A stretch of DNA of 11,351 nucleotides, taken from Cellvibrionales bacterium UBA1963. Its GTDB lineage: Bacteria > Pseudomonadota > Gammaproteobacteria > Pseudomonadales > UBA7434. Position 1 is the stretch's first letter. Each line of letters begins with the position of its first letter. The notes beneath the pieces were generated by a model that searched no databases, had not been told where the DNA came from, and saw only the letters and a list, made by a program, of their open reading frames with translations. Positions 6,132 to 11,351 of this stretch are shown in pieces. The stretch lies in contig DDED01000200.1 in NCBI GenBank assembly GCA_002336035.1, positions 6,381-17,731 of the forward strand, given 5' to 3'. A program made the translations under genes and the position numbers.

Positions 6132-7058
6132 TTGTCGCAGCGAAATAAATGCTTTATTTTATTATGTGCCTTTATTGTCATTACTGGCGCGACGATTTTA
6201 TGGGGTCAACACTTTGCTAGACTAGTAAAACCTGTAAGTTCAAACCTAGCTGGCAATAGCGATGAGAAAGTCATTATCAACCTTGCTGTTGCGGCCAACT
6301 TCAAGCCCACGTTAAAGGCCATACTGGCCGCTTATAAAGAAAAAAATTATGACAACCCCGTGCAATTTAACCTTATCAGCGGCTCAACTGGCGCGTTATA
6401 TTCTCAAATTAGGCAAGGTGCGCCCTTTGACCTTTTTTTTGCTGCCGATATAGAAAGACCTTTCGCGTTAATTAATGAGCAACTGACGGTTGACGCTACA
6501 GTCTGGGTTTATGCCATTGGTCAACTCGCACTGGTGTTTCCAAAATTAGACCATGCTATTGACGCAAAACCCTGTCCAACAACGATTGCCAGCCCCGCAG
6601 AATTGCTCAGCTTAATTGACAAAAATCTGTCTGGCTCTGCGCAAAGAGAGTATCGGCTAAGCATTGCAAATCCGACCACTGCGCCTTATGGTGCTGCAGC
6701 CATGCACATACTTAATAGCCTGCCCACTAGCCACCCACTAAAAACATGGCAGCTCATCATGGGGAAAAATATTTTGCATAGCCAACAACATCTTTTAACA
6801 AAACATGCCGATATGGCCATTTTATCCAGTGCAATGGCACATCAAGCTAGCATGCAACGCTTTCATTTTTGCAAATTAAGTCGTCAGCTGTATCCTAAAA
6901 TTGAACAAGCCATGGTTAAAATTAACCCGACCGCCTACCAAGCCAGTCGTCAGCAGGCAATCAGCACCTTACTTAAGTTTATGACGGGAGATGATGCAAC
7001 AAGCATATTATCGAATCATAATTATCTTACAACACCCTACTCTCATAAACCTCAATGA
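6132..7058 (+). CDS. modA: molybdate-binding periplasmic protein ModA
   Basis: ModA captures molybdate (possibly also tungstate) in the periplasm and delivers it to ModBC. After an N-terminal export segment (Arg/Lys at 4-6, hydrophobic core at about 7-24) comes the typical ModA opening Leu-Ala-Val-Ala-Ala-Asn-Phe at 51-57. Next are the oxyanion-binding Ser-Gly-Ser-Thr-Gly-Ala-Leu-Tyr at 83-90 and Gly-Ala-Pro-Phe-Asp-Leu-Phe-Phe-Ala-Ala-Asp at 96-106. The hinge-side Ile-Ala-Asn-Pro...Ala-Pro-Tyr-Gly-Ala-Ala is at 178-189. I chose the TTG at 6132 because CAGGG lies 6 nt upstream and it puts the positively charged end right before the hydrophobic core. It gives 308 residues. An upstream ATG at 6003 is in frame but overlaps comF and would add 43 odd residues. 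No lipobox is seen. Confidence 0.92.
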   Translation: MSQRNKCFILLCAFIVITGATILWGQHFARLVKPVSSNLAGNSDEKVIINLAVAANFKPTLKAILAAYKEKNYDNPVQFNLISGSTGALYSQIRQGAPFDLFFAADIERPFALINEQLTVDATVWVYAIGQLALVFPKLDHAIDAKPCPTTIASPAELLSLIDKNLSGSAQREYRLSIANPTTAPYGAAAMHILNSLPTSHPLKTWQLIMGKNILHSQQHLLTKHADMAILSSAMAHQASMQRFHFCKLSRQLYPKIEQAMVKINPTAYQASRQQAISTLLKFMTGDDATSILSNHNYLTTPYSHKPQ

Positions 7059-7074
7059 CCGATTATGATTAAGA

Positions 7075-7083
7075 TATATAGCG
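7075..7083 (+). promoter_or_regulatory. ModE-like half-site between modA and modB
   Basis: TATATAGCG is the exact reverse complement of CGCTATATA, the left arm of the E. coli ModE operator as I remember it. It lies in the 34-nt gap just before modB. The partner arm at the expected spacing (7060-7068) matches only about 4 of 9 positions, and the local sequence is AT-rich, so it may be chance. Known ModE sites usually lie upstream of modA, and this one is internal. Confidence 0.25.
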
Positions 7084-7092
7084 AGATACTTT

Positions 7093-7788
7093 ATGCTTAT
7101 CACTAACGCTGACATTATTGCGCTTATGCTGACGGTCAAGTTAGCGGCTGTCAGCACCATTATTTTATTAATTATAGGCCTACCACTGGCATGGTGGCTG
7201 GCAAGAACACATCACCGAATAAAATCGGTAATCGAGGCTATTATCGCATTACCTCTTATACTGCCTCCCACCGTTATCGGCTTTTACTTATTACTCGCTT
7301 TCGCACCGGATAAAATTTTGGCACAAACCTGGCTAACTGTATTTGACAGTTCTTTAGCTTTTAGCTTCAGTGGACTAGTAATAGGTTCAGTAATTTACTC
7401 GCTGCCATTTGTCGTTCAACCCATGCAAAGTAGTTATGAGCGTATTCCGGAACTCACGCTTAAAACAGCTGCTTCATTGGGCGCTAATTATTGGGATCGG
7501 TGTTTCAGTGTATTGTTACCCATGACCAGAAGAGCGACTCTCGCAGCAGCAACTTTAGCTTTTGCACACACCATGGGCGAGTTTGGAATCGTGTTAATGA
7601 TTGGCGGTAATATACCTGCAGAAACCCAAGTCGTCAGTATTGCTTTATTTGATCACGTAGAATCGATGGCCTATGACCAAGCCCACGGTTTAGCGCTAAC
7701 ATTATTAGTATTTTCTTTTACGATTCTACTGAGTATAAATATATTAGGCGGTCAAAGTAAACCGAGGTTCCGCCATGCTTCGATGTGA
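7093..7788 (+). CDS. modB: molybdate ABC transporter permease ModB
   Basis: ModB is the inner-membrane channel subunit of the molybdate importer and works as a dimer. It has 231 residues, the typical family size (E. coli ModB is about 229). About five hydrophobic helices are visible (near 10-36, 48-70, 90-108, 150-172 and 198-218). The cytoplasmic EAA loop that docks on the ATPase runs at about 125-145, as Thr-Ala-Ala-Ser-Leu-Gly followed by Leu-Leu-Pro. The proline-rich Leu-Pro-Leu-Ile-Leu-Pro-Pro-Thr-Val at 53-61 is characteristic of ModB. Its ATG has only a weak GAG ribosome site. The 3' end overlaps modC by 14 nt, which suggests translational coupling. Confidence 0.95.
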   Translation: MLITNADIIALMLTVKLAAVSTIILLIIGLPLAWWLARTHHRIKSVIEAIIALPLILPPTVIGFYLLLAFAPDKILAQTWLTVFDSSLAFSFSGLVIGSVIYSLPFVVQPMQSSYERIPELTLKTAASLGANYWDRCFSVLLPMTRRATLAAATLAFAHTMGEFGIVLMIGGNIPAETQVVSIALFDHVESMAYDQAHGLALTLLVFSFTILLSINILGGQSKPRFRHASM

Positions 7789-8896
7789 TTTAACGACTCA
7801 GCTTGGCGATTTCTCAATGCAACTAAAATTCGCTTTACCAAGTAAAGGGGTAACCGTTATTTTTGGTCCATCTGGCAGTGGAAAAAGCAGCCTGTTAAAT
7901 ATGATCGCCGGGTTTGATTCACCTAGCCTGACCAGCACTATTCATTTTAACAATCAAATTTGGTACGCCCAAACAGCTAATGGAAAGGTTCAAACCAATA
8001 CACCTATACAACAACGAAAAATAGCTTATGTTACACAGTCGCCCTGTTTATTCGATCATTTGACCATCAAACAAAACTTACAGTATGCGATTGATCGACA
8101 ACATCAAAAACCGATAAACGATCAAAAAGATTATTTTTCTTTAGCCGGTGTAAGCCATCATCTCAACATTAGTCTGCTATGGGAAAAATTTCCCAATCAA
8201 CTGTCCGGCGGCGAGAAGCAACGTGTAGCAATAGCTAGAGCAATAGTATCAGTACCACAATTAATGCTATTTGATGAACCGCTTAATGGCTTAGATGAAC
8301 AACATCGCGAGCAAATACTGCATCATCTAGAGCAACTGCATCAACACTTTTCGGTGCCCATGCTTTATGTGACACATAACATGGAAGAGCTCATGCGATT
8401 GGCGGATCGCGTACTCGTATTGCAGCAAGGCTCAATACTCGCGCAAAAAGATATCGCTGAGGTTCTGTCAGATTTAACACTGCCCTTTAGTCGTCATCAT
8501 CAAGCTGGAGCGGTTATCGTTGCTCAGGTTCATGCTAGCGAAAAAAATTACCATCTAATTCAATTAAGTCTCGGTGATGGAGGCTTTTTATGGGTCAACA
8601 GCCCGTCAGAAGAGCACTTTCATGGCAAAGAAATTCGACTAAGAATTTATGCAAAAGATGTCAGTATTAGTCGTCAACCGACAGTGAATTCAAGTATTTT
8701 GAATATTCTCCCAGCCAACATCATAGATATTATTGGCCTCGGTAAAGGTCAGTCAATCGTTAAGCTACGCTGTTATCAACAGACATTATTAGCAAGGCTT
8801 ACCAATAAATCTATTGCACAATTAGAACTTGCTAAAGGTGATCAGATTTTTGCACAAATCAAAGGAATTGCTATACTGGGCGCCGGTCTGCAATAG
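7775..8896 (+). CDS. modC: molybdate ABC transporter ATP-binding protein ModC
   Basis: ModC hydrolyses ATP to power molybdate import through ModB. The nucleotide-binding domain spans residues 1 to about 235. It has Walker A Gly-Pro-Ser-Gly-Ser-Gly-Lys-Ser at 31-38, the Q-loop at Q88 and the signature Leu-Ser-Gly-Gly-Glu-Lys-Gln-Arg at 143-150. Walker B is Leu-Met-Leu-Phe-Asp-Glu at 163-168, the D-loop ends at D174, and the switch His is H201. The C-terminal region from about 306 to 368 fits one MOP (molybdate-binding) domain, which in related transporters senses cytoplasmic molybdate and locks the importer. At 373 residues it is about 20 longer than E. coli ModC. GAGG lies 7 nt before the ATG, inside the end of modB. 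All catalytic motifs are intact. Confidence 0.96.
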   Translation: MLRCDLTTQLGDFSMQLKFALPSKGVTVIFGPSGSGKSSLLNMIAGFDSPSLTSTIHFNNQIWYAQTANGKVQTNTPIQQRKIAYVTQSPCLFDHLTIKQNLQYAIDRQHQKPINDQKDYFSLAGVSHHLNISLLWEKFPNQLSGGEKQRVAIARAIVSVPQLMLFDEPLNGLDEQHREQILHHLEQLHQHFSVPMLYVTHNMEELMRLADRVLVLQQGSILAQKDIAEVLSDLTLPFSRHHQAGAVIVAQVHASEKNYHLIQLSLGDGGFLWVNSPSEEHFHGKEIRLRIYAKDVSISRQPTVNSSILNILPANIIDIIGLGKGQSIVKLRCYQQTLLARLTNKSIAQLELAKGDQIFAQIKGIAILGAGLQ

Positions 8897-8930
8897 TCTT
8901 TTATCGAACGGTTTGGAACTTACCTCAACA

Positions 8931-10301
8931 ATGAAAATAATGCTTAGTCTTATTCACTCAACCTTTATCGCTACCGTTATAGCCGTAGCCCTATTGGTTT
9001 TGAGTACAGGCTTACTGATATTTACTGTCGTTGATGCTAACGGTGAGCTTACTCGTTTTGAATCCATCAATTTAGACGATATTAAACGAGTAAAGATTAT
9101 TGCCCAACAAGTGACAGGGAATATGGAAAAAGAGTCAAGCCAACAAAATATTACACTGTCTGAACGCGACCTAAACCTTGCCATTAGTCATTTTGGCCGA
9201 AGCGTGGTGAATATTCCAGACGCCGCTTTTTCGAAAATCAATCTTTCGCAAACACACCAAAGCTTGCAGTTAACACTGCCAACAAATTATCTCATTGCGC
9301 GAAGTAAAACCGAAATCGAACAACGATTTAATGACTGGCAAGGCACGTTGATAACGCTGTTAAGCCATATGCTCGAAGATCAGTGGATCAACCTCGAATG
9401 GAATATGACGATCGATCATGAAGCCGAGCGTGGTTTATGGTTAAGCCCTGGACAACTTCGTATTGGCAAGCTGACATTGAGCCAAGCTCAAAGCCAAAAA
9501 CTTGCTGACATGGCCTTAAAAAAACTGCTGAGTGATAGTAGTAGCCAACCAATACTCGAAGCTTGGAAAAATATCACTCATATTGCTCATCAAAATGACG
9601 AAATCATCGTGCAATATGTATTTCCTAATGTTGGCGCCTCTTCCTTACGAAGTTATCAAGCATTAATTTTGAGTCAAAAAGAGCAAGCACAAGTCGAGAT
9701 TTATGAGAAAAAGATTAACGACTCGGCAAAAAAAATGCCTTTGGTTCGCTTGTTGAAAGCAATGTTTGGCCTTGCCGCACAGCGATCAACGGAATTAGGT
9801 GATCCCATCGGCGAAAATCGTGCGCTCTTATTATCATTGGCAAAACTTTACGGCGCTGATGACTTAAATGCCATTTTGCAGGGTAACAACCCAAATCAAT
9901 TCATACGCAGTCGTCGCAGTTACACTATTTATGGTCGACGAGACTTGGCCCAACATCTAATTCTATCTGCGGGAATTTCACTGCTTGCAGATGAAGGCAT
10001 AGCACATCTGATTGGCCTGGACAAAGAAATTTCTGACTATCAGGCTGGTAAAACGATCAGTGCCTGGGACTTATTGGCCGATCAGGCTGGTATTCGCTTA
10101 GCGCATAACGCTACCCGATCAGAGCAATCAGCCAAGCGTATCCAAAAACTTATTGTAGAGGCCGAGTCTGATGACCAATTACTCCCTGATCTCGGGCCTG
10201 ATTTCTCTTACGCTGAAGATCGTTTTGCCATCGAAGACCTCGATGAACTCAATCAACTCATCGATTTATACCTTGACGAACTTATTATTTTAAAAAAATA
10301 A
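8931..10301 (+). CDS. membrane-anchored protein of unknown function downstream of modABC
   Basis: I cannot assign a function. The 456-residue protein begins with one hydrophobic helix (about 8-33), then a large region without further membrane segments that is probably periplasmic. Residues about 45-260 look like alternating beta strands and short helices. The C-terminal part carries a conserved-looking module: Tyr-Gly-Arg-Arg-Asp-Leu-Ala-Gln-His at 334-342, a small-residue helix, Asp-Lys-Glu-Ile-Ser-Asp at 364-369, and Ala-Trp-Asp-Leu-Leu-Ala-Asp-Gln-Ala-Gly at 378-387. The tail is strongly acidic. I remember similar modules (Asp-Leu-Ala-Gln-His, then Asp-Leu-Ala-Ala-Asp-Arg-Ala-Gly) in hypothetical proteins of other bacteria. 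The start ATG at 8931 places a Lys before the helix; a second ATG is at 8940. Neither has a strong Shine-Dalgarno. It follows modC by 34 nt without a terminator, so co-transcription is likely, but a role in molybdate handling is not shown. Confidence 0.85.
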   Translation: MKIMLSLIHSTFIATVIAVALLVLSTGLLIFTVVDANGELTRFESINLDDIKRVKIIAQQVTGNMEKESSQQNITLSERDLNLAISHFGRSVVNIPDAAFSKINLSQTHQSLQLTLPTNYLIARSKTEIEQRFNDWQGTLITLLSHMLEDQWINLEWNMTIDHEAERGLWLSPGQLRIGKLTLSQAQSQKLADMALKKLLSDSSSQPILEAWKNITHIAHQNDEIIVQYVFPNVGASSLRSYQALILSQKEQAQVEIYEKKINDSAKKMPLVRLLKAMFGLAAQRSTELGDPIGENRALLLSLAKLYGADDLNAILQGNNPNQFIRSRRSYTIYGRRDLAQHLILSAGISLLADEGIAHLIGLDKEISDYQAGKTISAWDLLADQAGIRLAHNATRSEQSAKRIQKLIVEAESDDQLLPDLGPDFSYAEDRFAIEDLDELNQLIDLYLDELIILKK

Positions 10302-10344
10302 TTATAACATACTGAAATATATGACAATAAAAAAACATTCTGAA

Positions 10345-10373
10345 CTGGCATTAGCTCCCAAGCAAACTATACT
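10345..10373 (+). promoter_or_regulatory. sigma70 promoter for the receiver-PAS gene
   Basis: CTGGCA (10345-10350, 4 of 6) and TATACT (10368-10373, 5 of 6) stand exactly 17 nt apart. Transcription would start near 10380 and leave a leader of about 75 nt that contains a hairpin. The 152-bp gap from 10302 to 10453 holds only this promoter, the hairpin and a ribosome site. No clear terminator for the preceding gene is visible. Confidence 0.55.
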
Positions 10374-10413
10374 TTGATTAATAAGCAACCGTTTTCATTG
10401 TATCAATGACGAC

Positions 10414-10431
10414 GAGGTTTACATAGACCTC
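10414..10431 (+). other. leader hairpin upstream of the receiver-PAS gene
   Basis: GAGGTTT (10414-10420) can pair with AGACCTC (10425-10431) around the loop ACAT, giving a 7-bp stem with one G-U pair. No U-tract follows, so it is not an intrinsic terminator. It ends 22 nt before the ATG and leaves the AAAGGGA ribosome site free. It could stabilise the leader or be a protein-binding site; on DNA it is an 18-bp imperfect palindrome. Confidence 0.4.
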
Positions 10432-10453
10432 ACCGCGTTGAAAGGGAACCAAC

Positions 10454-11351
10454 ATGCCGGCAACCTCTGCCCGTAAAGCCTTAGTGATCAATACTGATTC
10501 GAGCCTACGCACAGCAATAAAGCACCAATTAAGTCAAAGTCATTTTGGCACTATTGTTGAGGCTTCTAATGGACTCGAGGCCATTCATATTTTAGGTGAG
10601 CAAACCGTTGATCTAGTGGTCACTGACATTGCTATCGGGCAAGTTGATGCTTGGCGACTCACCCGACTCATTCGCTCCAACATGCTTGCCTCACCCGCAC
10701 AGACCAAAGTTATCGTCGTGTCGTCAACATACAGCGAGCGAATTGCTGAGGCTACTGCTAAAGAGTTTGAGATCAATCGATTCATACCTATGAGCCAGAT
10801 TTCTCTTTTAGGTGAGATTGCAGAAGACTTATTGCAAAGCAATAATGATGTGGTTTCAAGAGCGCGCATTCTGGTCATCGAAGATTATCAAGATACAGCT
10901 GAATTAGTTGAACGGGTATTAAGTAATCGCTTCGAAATAACTCATGCTGCCGATGGCGAAACAGGGCTAGCACTTTGGCAGCAACAGCAACACGATATTG
11001 TTTTATTAGATTTAATGCTACCCAAGTTATCAGGCGAAGAAGTCTTGAGAGCGATTATTAAGCAAAACCCCAATCAATCCGTTGTTATGATGACAGCCCA
11101 CGGTGATGCTAAAAAAGCCGGTGAACTGATTATCGCAGGTGCTATTGACTTTATAGCCAAACCATTCAGAGCTGAACAATTACGACATGTCTGCAGTATT
11201 GCTGCTCATCGTGAAGACTTTATTATTAGTAACGAGCAATTTAAAGAAAAACAAAATGCATTGATTGCAGAAAAAAGTCGTGCCCAAATCACGCTAGAAT
11301 CAATTGCTGACGGCGTTATTACTACCGACCGCTTAGGCCATATAGATTACA
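10454..11351 (+). CDS. double receiver-domain signalling protein with a PAS-like domain (partial, runs off right edge)
   Basis: The open frame continues past the window; 299 codons are visible. Receiver domain 1 (about 8-128) keeps the phospho-acceptor-like D58 and S90. The acidic pair is replaced by N13/T14 and the conserved Lys by M113, so it is unlikely to be phosphorylated normally. Receiver domain 2 (about 138-255) is canonical: E143/D144, D186 in Leu-Leu-Asp-Leu-Met-Leu-Pro, T214 and K236 in Ala-Lys-Pro-Phe. A helical linker (about 258-278) leads into a segment, Leu-Glu-Ser-Ile-Ala-Asp-Gly-Val-Ile-Thr-Thr-Asp, that is typical of a PAS-domain start. The missing output could be a GGDEF/EAL pair, a histidine kinase or another enzyme; the sequence does not tell. 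The ATG has AAAGGGA about 6 nt upstream. It has its own promoter, so it is probably a separate unit from the mod genes. Confidence 0.9.
   Translation, partial: MPATSARKALVINTDSSLRTAIKHQLSQSHFGTIVEASNGLEAIHILGEQTVDLVVTDIAIGQVDAWRLTRLIRSNMLASPAQTKVIVVSSTYSERIAEATAKEFEINRFIPMSQISLLGEIAEDLLQSNNDVVSRARILVIEDYQDTAELVERVLSNRFEITHAADGETGLALWQQQQHDIVLLDLMLPKLSGEEVLRAIIKQNPNQSVVMMTAHGDAKKAGELIIAGAIDFIAKPFRAEQLRHVCSIAAHREDFIISNEQFKEKQNALIAEKSRAQITLESIADGVITTDRLGHIDY

Noticed and set aside
8829..8930. In-frame upstream extension of the unknown protein into modC
   Set aside because: It would overlap 68 bases of the conserved MOP domain of modC and has no ribosome site; the start at 8931 places the hydrophobic helix at the N-terminus.
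10283..10303. AT-only inverted repeat around the stop codon of the unknown protein, followed by A/T
   Set aside because: It contains no G-C pairs, so the stem would be too weak for an intrinsic terminator; it is simply AT-rich sequence at the gene end.
10585..10878. Minus-strand open frame of 97 codons inside the receiver gene
   Set aside because: The plus strand here encodes clear receiver domains; the antisense frame has no domain or ribosome site.

Overview
The window looks like chromosome from a free-living, moderately AT-rich gammaproteobacterium. Three features suggest a Cellvibrionales/Pseudomonadales-type relative: a fused BioH-BioC protein (bifunctional BioHC, a fusion I know from Saccharophagus, Cellvibrio and Teredinibacter), a small DUF3094-like membrane protein, and comF divergent from bioB. 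This placement is an inference. I see no insertion sequence, phage gene, tRNA, rRNA or CRISPR array.

Left part (1-5280). The minus strand carries a compact biotin operon read right to left: bioB, bioF, bioHC (fusion), bioD, then a small one-helix membrane protein. Gaps are 23-55 nt. These genes cover pimeloyl-ACP formation (BioC methylates malonyl-ACP, BioH removes the methyl ester), then the BioF, BioD and BioB steps. bioA is not in the cluster. The far left edge holds the likely 3' end of a convergent plus-strand gene that overlaps the last gene of the operon.

Control region (5085-5280). bioB has a strong sigma70 promoter (exact TTGACA, 16-nt spacer, TATTAT). Its -35 lies inside a 33-bp imperfect palindrome that fits the BirA operator (two 9-nt arms, 7/9 matches each, 15-nt spacer). 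On the opposite strand a perfect TATAAT overlaps the bio -10 and could drive comF. comF has no good start codon next to its only strong Shine-Dalgarno sequence, and that sequence lies inside the BirA-like operator.

Middle part (5281-10301, plus strand). comF is followed by modA, modB and modC, a complete molybdate ABC importer: periplasmic binding protein, permease, and ATPase with a C-terminal MOP domain. Immediately downstream is a 456-residue membrane-anchored protein that I cannot name. Its conserved-looking C-terminal module has a Gly-Arg-Arg-Asp-Leu-Ala-Gln-His motif.

Right part (10302-11351). After a 152-bp intergenic region with a promoter and a leader hairpin, a signalling gene begins and runs off the window. 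It encodes a degenerate receiver domain, a canonical receiver domain, a short helical linker and the start of a PAS-like domain.

Most of the window is ordinary metabolism and transport. The parts that merit a closer look are the shared bioB/comF control region, the unknown protein behind modABC, and the double-receiver protein with a dead first receiver.
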